Below are positions 27,501 through 35,191 of a stretch of 35,515 nucleotides of DNA, one piece after another (positions within the stretch are counted from its first letter, which is position 1; each line of letters starts with the position of its first letter). This DNA is from Gammaproteobacteria bacterium (GTDB lineage: Bacteria > Pseudomonadota > Gammaproteobacteria > Steroidobacterales > Foliamicaceae), in contig WTGP01000001.1 of assembly GCA_011523505.1 (NCBI GenBank), positions 1 to 35,515 on the forward strand, read 5' to 3'. A program made the translations under genes and the position numbers. Below the pieces are notes generated by a model. It made no database searches. It was not told where the DNA came from and saw nothing but the letters and a program-made list of their open reading frames with translations.

Positions 27501-30500
27501 GTAGAGGAGATCGTTTACGCCTTCGATGGCCGACAGCAGGGCCGCGCGCGTCGCCCGTTTTATCGAGTAACCGCTCAGTCGCCCGAGCAGCGACCCGTCG
27601 GGGTCGTGGATTCGAAGCTCGCCGTTCAGGGTCTCCGGGGTTGCGTCGGGGTCCGCATCCGCATTGCGTGATGCCTCGCTCAGGCGCACATGGCAATACA
27701 CCCGGTCCGGCAAGCGCCCAGCCAGCCACAGTTGCTCCCAGCCGAAGGGAAGATAGGCGGCGGCGCCCTCGGACTCCGCGAATTTTCGGGCGGTCCCGAA
27801 TACCTGGAAGCAACCGTCCAGCACCAGCGGGTGAACGTCCAGGCCGTGCCGTTCGAAGGCCTCCGGGAGCGCCACTTCGCCAAGGGCCTCGCCGGGGCCG
27901 GACCAGACCCGCTTCAGCGTGCGGAAGAACGGTCCGAGATTGACGCCGGTGCTTGCCCGATGCCGGTAGTACGCCTCGACATCCGCGGGCTTGAGATCGG
28001 CCTTGAGTTGTTCGAGATCGATCGACTCCCCTTCGCCGGGCGCCGAAGAGGCTGACGCCAGACGACCCTCGACATGCTGGTTCCAGACACCTTCGTTGCC
28101 CTTGCTGAAGATTCGAACGGCCCTGGGCGCCGACGACCCGGATTCATCGATTGCCAGCTGCACTGTTCTCGCGGCTGCTGCCGGCTCTTCCTCGTTCTCC
28201 TCCTCGAAGACGAGCGCATTGTGCAGTTGCATGTCTTCAACGATCACCGATCGGCTGCCCTCCGCAAGCGCTGCCGATGTCACCATCGCTCCATAAACCG
28301 CGCCCGGCGCCACAACGCGGCCGAACACGCGGTGGTCGCTCATCCAGGGCGGGTCGGATGGGAACAGTTCGGTTTCATAGGTTATTTCGCCGCCCGCCGA
28401 TTCGCGACGCACGCCAAGCAAGGGATGGCCTGCGCTTCCGCGTCGTCTCGCCGGAGCCTCCAGCCAGTGACGCCGTCGTTGAAACGGATAACCCGGCAGG
28501 GAAATCCTGCGCCGGTTCTCGCCCGCGAAGAGACCGGAGAACCGGATCGGCAGCCCGAGTTGGTAGGCGGCCGCGACCGATTCCGTGAATTCCGCGCCGT
28601 CCGAAGTTCCCGACGCGCCGTCCGCGGGCGGCCGCAAGCTGGCCAGGACAGCCGGCGCAGATCCCTGGGCCGCCTCCGGCCATGCCGACACGGTCATGGA
28701 CGACAGAACCGCCCGCGGCCCGATCTCGATGACCTGGTCCACTCCCAGGCCGTCCAGCGCGCGAACGCCGTCCACGAACGCGACCGCCTCGCGAGCGTGC
28801 CGCTTCCAGTAGGCGCCGTCCAGCCGCTCGTCCGCTTCGAGCAGCCGGCCGGTCAGGTTACTGACGAAATTCACGGCAGGCGCCTCGACCGACAGGCGGT
28901 CCAGCACCGCTTCCAGGTCATCCAGCGCCGGCTCCATCAGGGCGCTGTGGAACGCCCTTGAGGTGTTCAGGCGCCGCACGCGCACACCCTGCGACTCCAG
29001 AAGACCGGATATCTCTTCGATTTCCGCTATCGGGCCGCTGATCACCTGGTGAGTGCCGTTGTAGGCGGAAATATTCACGCCGACGCCCCCGGAAGCGGCG
29101 TTGGCGGATTCCACCTCGGAAGCCACCTTCTCGGCCGGAGCGAAGACCGCCGCCATGGCGCCCGGTTCGGTCGCCGACAGCAGCGAGCCGCGCGCTTCGG
29201 CAAGGCGCATGCCATCCTCCAGGCTGAACACGCCCGCCGCCTGCGCGGCCGCCAGTTCGCCGACGCTGTGACCCAGCACAACGGCCGGCCGAATACCGAT
29301 ACTTGCCCAGAGCGCCGTGAGCGCGCACTCCAGCGCATAGAGCGCCGGCTGCTCCCATGCCGTATCGGCAAGATCCCCCTGCGCGCCGTCACGGCCGAAC
29401 ATCAGATCCAGCAGGGAAGCACCCCGCTCCTCGACGAATACCGCCTCGCAACGGTCGAATACCGCCCTCGCAACCGGTTCGCTCTCGTAAAGCGCCAGCC
29501 CCATCCCGGTCCACTGGCTCCCCTGGCCCGTGTAGGCGAACGCAACCGTGGCCGGTTCTCGCGCAGCCGGCCTGTCATCACCCTGGGCCAACTCCTGCAG
29601 TCGCGAGCGCAGGGATTCCGCGTCCCGAAAAACGACGCCTTCGCGAACATCGAAGTGGCTTCGTCCCGCGCTCGCGGTCCAGGCCATGTCGGAAAGCAGA
29701 GGATCCGAGGCCGCGCTGTCTGTAGAAAATTCGCCTTCCCGCCCCGCAAGCCAGTTCAGGTAGCGCGCCGCCAGTTCCCCAAGCGCGGCGGGAGACTTGG
29801 CGGAGAGCGGCAGAAGACGCGAGCGGCGCGAGGCGGACTGCCGTTCAGGGGCCGCCAGGTGCGAAACCCCTTCCGGCATCGAAACGGCAACCGCCTTTGC
29901 GGGGCCGGCTACATCGGCTATGCCCTCAATCGCTCCGCCTTGACCGTTCGGGCGCCGGTGTTCTTCCACCACAAGGTGAGCGTTGGTGCCGGAAATCCCG
30001 AAGGAGTTCACGCCCGCCAGGCGCGGCCGGCTTCCATCGCCGGGCCAGTCCAGCATTTCGGTCGTGATCTTGAGCGGCAGACTGTCCCAGTCGACTCGGG
30101 GGTTGGGGTCCCGCAAATGCAGGTGTTTCGGTATCACGCCCTGATTCACGACCAGTACGGCCTTGATCAGTCCCGCCACGCCCGCTGCCGATTCCAGGTG
30201 ACCCACGTTGGTCTTCACCGAACCGATCAACAGCGGATTGTCGGTCTTGCGCGCCCGGCCGTAGACGGCGGCCACGGCGTCGATTTCGATCGGGTCGCCA
30301 ACGGTGGTCCCGGTTCCATGCGCTTCCAGGTAATCCACTTCCATGGCCTGGACGCCTGCCTGCGACAGGGCTTCTTCGATCACCCTTTCCAGCGCCGGCG
30401 TGTTGGGGACGGTCAGGCCGACGCTGGCGCCCCCGTGGTTTACGGCGGAGCCCCGGATGACGGCCCAGATCCGGTCGCCGTCCGCCTCCGCTTCGCTCAG

Positions 30501-31325
30501 CCGCTTCAGAACAACGACCCCGCATCCCTCTCCGCGAACATAGCCGTCGGCCGAAGCGTCGAAGGTCTTGCACTGCCCCTCGGGGGACAACATCATCGCG
30601 TCGGCGCGCAATTCGTAAATCCGGCCGTTCAGGATCGCCTGCACCCCGCCCGCAATCGCCAGGTCGGCCTTGCCCTGCTGCAAGTCCGCCACCGCGTCAT
30701 GTATCGACACCAGCGATGAGGCGCAGGCGGCATCAACCGCCTTCGCCGGACCCATGAGTCCCAGCACGAAGGAAACCCGCCCGGCGGCGCCGTTCAGGTT
30801 GGTTCCGCTCAGGGCGTACAGGCAGGAGGCCGCCTCGGCGGGCTTGCTCGAGTCCACCACCAGCATTCGATACTCGTCGTTGCTGATGCCGGTATAGACG
30901 CCGGTGCGGCTTTCCCTGAGCCGGTCGGGGTCGATGCCGGCGTCCTCGAGCGCCTGCCAGCTCGTCTCCAGCATCATCCGCTGCTGCGGATCCAGCAGGG
31001 ACGCCTCGACCGGAGATATGCGGAAGAACGAGTCGTCGAACTGGTCGATATCGTCAACGAATGCCCCGAAGCGGCAGCCTTCGCTGCGCACCGCCTCGTC
31101 GGGAAAGAGCTGGCCGAATCGTTCGTGCCCGGACCCGGGGACCCACTCGCTTATGGAGTTGCCGCCAGCCTTAAGCAATTGCCAGAAAGACCCGATATCG
31201 GGCGCGCCGGGGAAACGGCAGGCCATGCCCACCACGGCGACCGGTTCGCCGGATCCGGGATATTCCGTTCCGGGTATTTCGGATTCGGCAGGACGGGCCG
31301 AAGAAGAGGATTTGCGCGTCGCCAT
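21594..31325 (-). CDS. Type I polyketide synthase: KS-AT-DH-MT-ER-KR-ACP-KS(AT-less end)
   Basis: 3243-residue cytosolic megasynthase. Domains in residues: KS1 28-452 (C201, H336, H376); linker; AT 594-900 (S687 in GHSVG; AFHS, a malonyl-type sign); post-AT motif about 942-957; DH 967-1225 (H998 in HRVFGRVVAP); C-methyltransferase about 1290-1650 (SAM loop EVGAGTG near 1500); ER 1905-2216 (AGAGGVG near 2042); KR 2225-2410 (TGGLGGIG, but H2374 at the usual tyrosine); ACP 2505-2575 (S2537 in GMDSL); an Ala/Pro/Glu-rich linker 2583-2625; KS2 2626-3041 (C2790, H2925, H2965). The tail (3042-3243) has the KS-AT linker and the post-AT motif SLPGYPFQRR but no AT. No thioesterase. Such a set would add malonyl units with full reduction and alpha-methyl branches. 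The start ATG has a weak ribosome site; no promoter was resolved in the 75 bases after the receptor 3 terminator. Confidence 0.95.
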   Translation of the reverse strand: MATRKSSSSARPAESEIPGTEYPGSGEPVAVVGMACRFPGAPDIGSFWQLLKAGGNSISEWVPGSGHERFGQLFPDEAVRSEGCRFGAFVDDIDQFDDSFFRISPVEASLLDPQQRMMLETSWQALEDAGIDPDRLRESRTGVYTGISNDEYRMLVVDSSKPAEAASCLYALSGTNLNGAAGRVSFVLGLMGPAKAVDAACASSLVSIHDAVADLQQGKADLAIAGGVQAILNGRIYELRADAMMLSPEGQCKTFDASADGYVRGEGCGVVVLKRLSEAEADGDRIWAVIRGSAVNHGGASVGLTVPNTPALERVIEEALSQAGVQAMEVDYLEAHGTGTTVGDPIEIDAVAAVYGRARKTDNPLLIGSVKTNVGHLESAAGVAGLIKAVLVVNQGVIPKHLHLRDPNPRVDWDSLPLKITTEMLDWPGDGSRPRLAGVNSFGISGTNAHLVVEEHRRPNGQGGAIEGIADVAGPAKAVAVSMPEGVSHLAAPERQSASRRSRLLPLSAKSPAALGELAARYLNWLAGREGEFSTDSAASDPLLSDMAWTASAGRSHFDVREGVVFRDAESLRSRLQELAQGDDRPAAREPATVAFAYTGQGSQWTGMGLALYESEPVARAVFDRCEAVFVEERGASLLDLMFGRDGAQGDLADTAWEQPALYALECALTALWASIGIRPAVVLGHSVGELAAAQAAGVFSLEDGMRLAEARGSLLSATEPGAMAAVFAPAEKVASEVESANAASGGVGVNISAYNGTHQVISGPIAEIEEISGLLESQGVRVRRLNTSRAFHSALMEPALDDLEAVLDRLSVEAPAVNFVSNLTGRLLEADERLDGAYWKRHAREAVAFVDGVRALDGLGVDQVIEIGPRAVLSSMTVSAWPEAAQGSAPAVLASLRPPADGASGTSDGAEFTESVAAAYQLGLPIRFSGLFAGENRRRISLPGYPFQRRRHWLEAPARRRGSAGHPLLGVRRESAGGEITYETELFPSDPPWMSDHRVFGRVVAPGAVYGAMVTSAALAEGSRSVIVEDMQLHNALVFEEENEEEPAAAARTVQLAIDESGSSAPRAVRIFSKGNEGVWNQHVEGRLASASSAPGEGESIDLEQLKADLKPADVEAYYRHRASTGVNLGPFFRTLKRVWSGPGEALGEVALPEAFERHGLDVHPLVLDGCFQVFGTARKFAESEGAAAYLPFGWEQLWLAGRLPDRVYCHVRLSEASRNADADPDATPETLNGELRIHDPDGSLLGRLSGYSIKRATRAALLSAIEGVNDLLYEVEWREQPLPPGIVSADFFPQPAAVAAGTQLFADYLREAGVDPQGRNDLLEDLEQWSRSRALATLEEMGWQRNAGDVVDPEQLRQEMDVLPEHSRLFRRMFEMLARSGVLEETDAGFRVLLGPDDPLPAEMPRDLDEWAERMRGTYAHGLTEVGLFERSGKALGEVLRGKEDALTLLFSSGEPTAADLYLKAPVARAANGLLAEAVRALVAALPGDRRLRVIEVGAGTGSATASVLPELPEGRFDYVYTDISAGFFAEAEARFGDAGGCIRYVPLDIEKDPIAQGFDPHGYDLIIASNVLHATRYLEETLTHCRELLAPSGQLVALENLTGLGWMDLTFGQLDGWWRFADDYRPHHALATPEIWRQALGDAGFEGVEVLGVDENDPNRTLDKGVIVAQGPAKVKEPAGVWILAADARGFGAGLASDLAARNQTVLLAGADAPANGKQPESGPGVFEVAVEPDDRDSWRSLIESLPGDAPLGGIVHLAGLDGGGERASTEDMADDVRRAGASALALVQGVIDSDTVPDRGLWFVTRGAQVLERERGGEPAGSVLWGFGKGVAREAPHLKPRMLDLDPAPGAASDLVNELMYPDPEDHIAHRRGRRLAARLVREGAGAERLDLPDEPDWVLAPDPDGVFDKPFVQTLPERSLDPDEVRVQVEAAGLNFWDVFRSLGFIEEGMLGREMCGYVLDAGSDVSHVKAGDHVVGMGFGAFGGEMITHGELVAPAPDGFSVSELATIPSAYVSAALSFEFTGLEAGERVLIHAGAGGVGLAAIQWVQAAGAEVFATASAPKRDYLRSLGVKYVFDSRTTAFGEEILKATGGEGVDVVLNSLTSEGYIDASLACLRQGGRFVEMARRDILSEEEMAAVRPDVPYHILELDVLKKTEPARVGKVLRGVMARIGTGELKPIIHSRWPLAEAGAALSFMRSARHLGKIVVTNPPVKDGRLRPDRTYLVTGGLGGIGCAVADWLAERGARNIVLNGRRAPDEAAEKTIGALRDRGVRVEVELADVTDTAAIDRMLARMDEELPPLAGVIHSVGVLSDGALTNQSWERFEQVLWPKVLGAWHLHRATLDRDLDMFVLFSSRVGVMGNPGQANHAAANAFLDQLAGHRRALGLAGQAIAWGAWSDIGEAAEQRERIDRQRSALGGRWFTPQQGIRAFDRLVRQDATHSVVMSMDWSVFAEAVEEPPILVEDLLSAASEATTDPAAGPDDLLSMLRSSPAAAHQDLLASFLQKEVQAVLRLPSAPSPTVGFFDLGMDSLMAVELRNRVNRAFAGEYVASNTAVFDYPDITQFAAHVAEQLGDLGAAPAPAPAAAPAPAPQAEPQPEPDPRAEPDPQPAAAAPRKEEGIAIVGMACRFPGAPDLAAFWRQLEGGGTGITDGRAGSGPWSDGKRDLPPEFAPYRKGGFVDEIDKFDARFFRIAPIEARMLDPRQRMLLETSWQAVEDAGMDSDRLRGSRTGIYVGLASSEYRDLMKSGEAGVSYLGTATSMTVGRVAYQLGLEGPAVPVELNCASSLIAAHQAVMALRYGEVDQALVGGVNTLLSPAVTREMAELGMLSRHGQCKAFDASADGFVRSEGCGMLVLKRLGEAEADGDRIWGVIRGSAVNQNGASAGPTTPNGLAQQRVIETALSRANMAPSAVDYLEAHGAGSALGDPIEVQAAAAVYGRGRESDRPLLIGSVKANIGHLEAAAGVAGLIKAVLAMKRGMIPGQLHFNNPNPNLEWDELPVRVVSGATPWPGHSERPPRSGVSAFGISGTNAHVVLEGHAANGTGPGGAIDPAGAPIRVSVSGPERSGDPEASRGEGPDDPIVRMLPLSGKSEDALRQLSERYLEWLDRRSQEMSSDGDMAALLADMAWTAAVGRTHFDFRAGLVFEDAESLRQELKSLANGGDRGGQRAAGASSATGVGAGNAPDSGNGRSAVQAAAKAYEEGLAVSFESLFAGEERRRISLPGYPFQRRSYWINS

Positions 31326-31400
31326 TACGAAATTTCGCCAGGAACCCCCCGTTCCAAACCGCCGGTGGCGGCATCGTGTTCTGTGCTGTCAGTTTAAGTC

Positions 31401-31432
31401 AAAAAAAGCCCCGGACCAGGCCGGGGCTTTTT
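31401..31432 (-). terminator. Rho-independent terminator after TonB receptor 3
   Basis: GCCCCGG / CCGGGGC hairpin with a six-base loop. It has a T-run on both strands (A7 before it and T5 after it on the top strand), so it can work both ways. It lies 23 bp past the receptor 3 stop and about 75 bp before the PKS start, making separate transcription of receptor and PKS likely. Confidence 0.88.
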
Positions 31433-31454
31433 CAGGCGACGTGGTGCGTAAACG

Positions 31455-33800
31455 CTAAAAGCTGTAGCTGATGTTCACGCCGAAGTGACGCCCGCGGTTC
31501 AGGTTGACCAACTGCGCATACGGGAAGGTGTAGGAGAACGTCGTCCCGTTGAAAAGCGCGAAGCGGCGCAGGTCGCGGAAGCGGAACGACCCGGCGAGTG
31601 TGCGATCATCGAGGATGTTGTTGACGTAAGCCGTCAGCCTCCAGTTCTCCCGCTCAAGGCCCGCGCGCAGATTCCACTTGTATTCCCAGCCGATGTAGGA
31701 CAGGTTGTAGATTTCCGACCAGCGCTCGCCGATCATGTTCAGATCGGTCCGGGCGAAGAAATCCCAGTCGTTGTACGCGGCGGGTGAGTTGTAGTCCGCC
31801 GAAAGCTGGATCTGCCAGTCGGGATACCGGTACGGCTCGTTGCCGGCGAGATCGGGATCCACGCCCAGTTGCGGCGCGAAGGTCTCCTCCACGAAGAACT
31901 TGTACTCGGGGTCCGCAAAGGCCACGGACCCGGAGAGGACCAGTTTCTCCGTCAGGACGAAGCTGGACTCGAGTTCGAATCCGTACACCTCGGTCTCGCC
32001 CGCATTGGTGGTTATTTGCGAGTCCTGTCCCTGGGCGTCCAGGAACGTCTGGCGGATCTGCTGGTTCGACCAGTCCAGGTAGTACACGGCCACGTTGAGC
32101 AGCAAGCGCCCGTCCATCAGCAGACTCTTGACCCCCGCCTCGTAGTTCCAGATGGTCTCTTCCTTAACGGTGGGGTCCACGCCCAGATTGAGCGCAACGG
32201 CGCGGTTGTTGAAGAACCCGGGCTTGTTCCCCTGCGATACGACGCCATACAACGTGACGTCCTCGTTGGGCTTGTAGTCCACGATGAAACGCGGCAGGGT
32301 CCGCTTGAAGCTCGCGGTGTCGAACTCGAACGCCGCTATACCCTTGTTCGACCCCAGACTCGGCACTTCCGCCAGCGTCTGCGGTTCGAACTCGGCTGTG
32401 GACTCACGCACGTCGTCCTTCTGCCAGCGGACATCCAGACCGAGGGCAAGCTTTTCCGTCAGGCTATAGGTGACGCTGCCGAAGACGGAGACGTTCTCGA
32501 TGTGCCGGGAACTGCCGACCTGGCCGTAGGGACGGGACGGTGTTATCCGCAGGTTCCGGCCAAGGATGTCATGCTCGTACGTCGAGGCGCCCACAAACGC
32601 GGACAACCTGTCGGATCCCGGAGCGGACACCTTGACTTGCAGGCTCCTGTCCTGGAAACCCTGGTAGGCCTTGTTCGCTTCCACAAGACCGACGGAACCG
32701 AAAACCAACCCGTCAAAACCTCTGAGGCCATTGGGAACGCCAAAGCTGTCGTCCCAGCTGGCGTCGTGAATCTCGTCGAAGACCTGCTGATTGGTGCCGG
32801 CTCGCGCTTCGAATTCCCAGCCGTTGTCGGTCACATAATCCAGTTCGGCCGTATAGCGGCGGGTAATCTGGAATTGCCCTACATCCTCGCCGAACCGCTC
32901 CGCAACCCGCTTGTTGTTCTGTTCGATCGTATCCAGATCGTCCGGAAGTTCCCCGCAGATGTAGCCCAGGGGGATGGTGGTGTTGTAGAAAAGACAGTTG
33001 TCCAGCGATTCCGGCAGGCTGGTGGTTGGCGGCGGGCCGTCATCATCTTCCGCATAGGATGCGGAAAGAGTCAAGGCAAGGTTTTCCGACGGCTCCCAAA
33101 CCAGCTTGCCGGAGATGGCCCTGGTTTTCTCGTCGCCGATGGTGGCGTTGTTCTCATGCGTCGCCACGTTCTTCCACTCGCCGCCGAAACTGTAGGAGCG
33201 CAAGCTCACCATGCCTTTCACACCGTCCAGACCAAACAGCGGGCCGGAAACGGTCACGGCGACATCGGAGCGGCTGTGTTCGCCCAGGTCGAAGTCGGCA
33301 TCGATCGCCAGTTCGTCACCGGGCGTCTTGGTGATGTAGTTGACGGCGCCGCCGAAAGTCGCGCGGCCGAACAGCGCCGACTGAGGCCCCTTGAGCACTT
33401 CAACGCGTTCAATATTGTTGAAGCCGAACGTAGCGGCCGTGCCCAGGACAAAGAATCCGTCCACGAAGACGGAAGAGTTCTGACGGTCAACCACCGACGT
33501 GTTGACGACAAGGCCCCGGAAATACGGATTCGAGTCCCTGCGACCCACCGTTTCGGTGTAGAACCCGGGCGTATAGTCCGACAGGTCCAGAATGCTGGTT
33601 ACGCCGCGCTCGTAAATGTCCTCGTTGGTCAGCGCCGTCACCGTCAACGGAAGGTCCTGCAGGTTCTCTTCCCGTTTTCGGGCGGTGACGATGATCTCCT
33701 CGAGCGCGAGTTCCTGGCCGAAAGCCGGAACGGAATCGTAGGAAATCGCAATCAACGCCGCGCCCATCACGGACGCGAGCAGCGTGGTCTTTCTTGTCAT
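31455..33800 (-). CDS. TonB-dependent outer-membrane receptor 3
   Basis: 781-residue outer-membrane receptor. Signal peptide about 1-28 (PAFG|QE), TonB-box-like EEIIVTARKR at 34-43, plug with VEVLKGPQSALFGRATFGGAVNYITKTPGDE, barrel ending in NISYSF. Plug wording is nearly that of receptor 1 (IIKGPQSATFGRSTFAGAVNYVTKTPG), and both have a DDDGP segment and a C...CG[AE]LP loop, so they are paralogues with perhaps related ligands. GGGG lies about 11 bases before the ATG. It is upstream of the PKS in the same direction but separated by a terminator; a link to import of the PKS product or its metal complex is possible but unproven. Confidence 0.93.
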   Translation of the reverse strand: MTRKTTLLASVMGAALIAISYDSVPAFGQELALEEIIVTARKREENLQDLPLTVTALTNEDIYERGVTSILDLSDYTPGFYTETVGRRDSNPYFRGLVVNTSVVDRQNSSVFVDGFFVLGTAATFGFNNIERVEVLKGPQSALFGRATFGGAVNYITKTPGDELAIDADFDLGEHSRSDVAVTVSGPLFGLDGVKGMVSLRSYSFGGEWKNVATHENNATIGDEKTRAISGKLVWEPSENLALTLSASYAEDDDGPPPTTSLPESLDNCLFYNTTIPLGYICGELPDDLDTIEQNNKRVAERFGEDVGQFQITRRYTAELDYVTDNGWEFEARAGTNQQVFDEIHDASWDDSFGVPNGLRGFDGLVFGSVGLVEANKAYQGFQDRSLQVKVSAPGSDRLSAFVGASTYEHDILGRNLRITPSRPYGQVGSSRHIENVSVFGSVTYSLTEKLALGLDVRWQKDDVRESTAEFEPQTLAEVPSLGSNKGIAAFEFDTASFKRTLPRFIVDYKPNEDVTLYGVVSQGNKPGFFNNRAVALNLGVDPTVKEETIWNYEAGVKSLLMDGRLLLNVAVYYLDWSNQQIRQTFLDAQGQDSQITTNAGETEVYGFELESSFVLTEKLVLSGSVAFADPEYKFFVEETFAPQLGVDPDLAGNEPYRYPDWQIQLSADYNSPAAYNDWDFFARTDLNMIGERWSEIYNLSYIGWEYKWNLRAGLERENWRLTAYVNNILDDRTLAGSFRFRDLRRFALFNGTTFSYTFPYAQLVNLNRGRHFGVNISYSF

Positions 33801-33865
33801 AAAGGCAAGTCCCCTTGATACCTATGGAATAAAGCGCCTTACCCCCCAGGCGCCTGCCGGCAAAA

Positions 33866-33896
33866 ATTATAGCTGCATGCGGTTATCCGCCCGCAA
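33866..33896 (-). promoter_or_regulatory. Possible promoter of TonB receptor 3
   Basis: On the leftward strand TATAAT (33871-33866) is perfect; the nearest -35-like hexamer is TTGCGG (33896-33891), with a long 19-bp spacer. About 65 bp separate the -10 from the receptor ATG. Confidence 0.4.
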
Positions 33897-33905
33897 GCGC
33901 AGCGA

Positions 33906-34895
33906 TCATGGCTGCGGCGCGCCCTGCTCCTTTTCCCGGCACAAGGCATAGAACCATCCCAGGTTGATGCCGAACCGGTCGGCGTCGTCCACCGCCCAGG
34001 CGTAGGCGATGGGCACGTTGTTTCCTTTTTCGTGGACGCGGAACAGCGGAAAGACGCGGTCCGACGGCGAGGCGAATTCGCGAGTGTGCAACTGGAACTC
34101 GATCGTGCGGCCGTCGGGCCAGTCGATGTCGGCCGACCCGCCCTGATCGTGAAGTTCGATTTCGGTCAGGAACTCCGTGTTCAGCATGTCGCCGTCGAGA
34201 TTGTAGTTGACCGTGCAGATGAACCAGCGGACTTTCGTGGTCTGAATCCAGTCGTACTCGTCGCCCCCGGTCTCGTTCCAGGTCACCTCGCCCGTCTCCC
34301 GGCTGATCTGGCGGTCGCGGGTCCAGTAGTGGTTCGGACCCAGCACCACCTGATACTCGAACCAGGCCTCGTCGCCACAGGATTCCCGTTTCATTCCGCC
34401 CGAGAACTGGCCGCCGTCGAAGCGCATATAGACATCGCAGGCGTCCGAAAACGGGCGCAACTCGTCCACCGTGATAGCCGCCAGCCGTTCCGGGTCGAGC
34501 CGGGCGCCGATCATGCGGTCATGACCGTCCCTGAACGCGTGGAGTTTGACCCTGACCGCCTGTTCCTCCTCATCGACGGAAAGCGCATAGACCCGGATGC
34601 GCGAGATGTTGGAGGGGTCGTTGTTCCGGTACTCTTCGACGTACAGAACGTTTTCGCCGAGTTCCGGCAGATCCAGGCGAACGTAATGGGAGTGAATACG
34701 GAAAACGGGCTCGTAAACAGGAACCGAAAAGCCCCCGCCGGACTGACGGACGATCTGTTCGTGATTGTCGTATTCGCCGGGCCACCACTCCATGATCAGC
34801 GCAAGATGGATATCCAGTTCCGTCTTGCCGAAGGTTTGCGCCTGAACGGGCAGCGCCAGGGCCAGAAACAGAGCGGCGGTCGTCGGAATACGCAT
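33906..34895 (-). CDS. Exported CpcT/CpeT-like protein of unknown function
   Basis: About 329 residues with an N-terminal signal peptide (MRIPTTAALFLALALPVQAQ), so probably periplasmic. The segment LALIMEWWPGEYDNHEQI and a later Y-x-E-E-Y-rich strand region resemble the CpcT/CpeT fold, whose cyanobacterial members attach bilins to phycobiliproteins. Distant bacterial homologues without phycobilisomes exist and are of unknown function, so a bilin role should not be assumed. The rest of the protein is rich in acidic and aromatic residues (DGGQFSGGMKRESCGDEAWFEY). Start at ATG 34895 has GGGAG six bases upstream; an ATG two codons earlier abuts that site, and a longer frame to 34985 lacks a signal peptide at its N-terminus. 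Between receptor 3 and the rRNA operon, same strand. Confidence 0.7.
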   Translation of the reverse strand: MRIPTTAALFLALALPVQAQTFGKTELDIHLALIMEWWPGEYDNHEQIVRQSGGGFSVPVYEPVFRIHSHYVRLDLPELGENVLYVEEYRNNDPSNISRIRVYALSVDEEEQAVRVKLHAFRDGHDRMIGARLDPERLAAITVDELRPFSDACDVYMRFDGGQFSGGMKRESCGDEAWFEYQVVLGPNHYWTRDRQISRETGEVTWNETGGDEYDWIQTTKVRWFICTVNYNLDGDMLNTEFLTEIELHDQGGSADIDWPDGRTIEFQLHTREFASPSDRVFPLFRVHEKGNNVPIAYAWAVDDADRFGINLGWFYALCREKEQGAPQP

Positions 34896-34949
34896 GATCA
34901 TCTCCCGGGACAGGCTCATACGGCATGACGCTTGATGCGCGCTGCTGCG

Positions 34950-34969
34950 CGAGGGCGCCGGGGCCCTCG
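34950..34969 (-). terminator. Hairpin downstream of 5S rRNA, possible operon terminator
   Basis: Perfect 7-bp stem CGAGGGC / GCCCTCG with a six-base loop, 22 bp past the 5S 3' end in the transcription direction. No T-run follows, so it may be a processing or rho-dependent structure instead. Confidence 0.4.
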
Positions 34970-34990
34970 CTTCAGTCAGCTGCAATCAGA

Positions 34991-35109
34991 TGCCTGGCGG
35001 TGACCTACTCTCGCGCGGGGAGACCCCGAACTACCATCGGCGCTGGACGTTTTCACTTCCGAGTTCGGAATGGAATCGGGTGGGACCCGTCCGCTATTGC
35101 CACCAGGCG
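34991..35109 (-). rRNA. rrf: 5S ribosomal RNA
   Basis: About 119 nt. Terminal stem GCCTGGTGG / CCGCCAGGC, and the conserved 5S blocks CCGAACTCGGAAGTGAAA, AGCGCCGATGGTAGT and GGGGTCTCCC followed by GCGAGAGTAGG are all present on the leftward strand. The pattern is close to gammaproteobacterial 5S. It follows the 23S 3' end by about 80 nt. End positions are good to a few bases. Confidence 0.95.
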
Positions 35110-35118
35110 AAAAAGGTG

Positions 35119-35145
35119 GCGCGTCCCTTCATCGGGGACGCGCCC
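35119..35145 (-). other. Strong hairpin between 23S and 5S rRNA
   Basis: On the leftward strand GGCGCGTCCC and GGGACGCGCC form a perfect 10-bp stem with a 7-base loop; ACC and then TTTTT follow immediately, and the 5S 5' end begins within a few bases. Most likely an rRNA processing or leader structure, although it looks like an intrinsic terminator. Confidence 0.7.
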
Positions 35146-35191
35146 AGGATTGTTCCATGCAATGTTGGAGATGGGAATGCTTCGGTGTGAC

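Noticed and set aside
31326..31400. PKS promoter (TTGACT at 31402-31397 on the leftward strand)
   Set aside because: The hexamer overlaps the terminator T-run and the sequence 17 bp on (ACACGA) is a poor -10.
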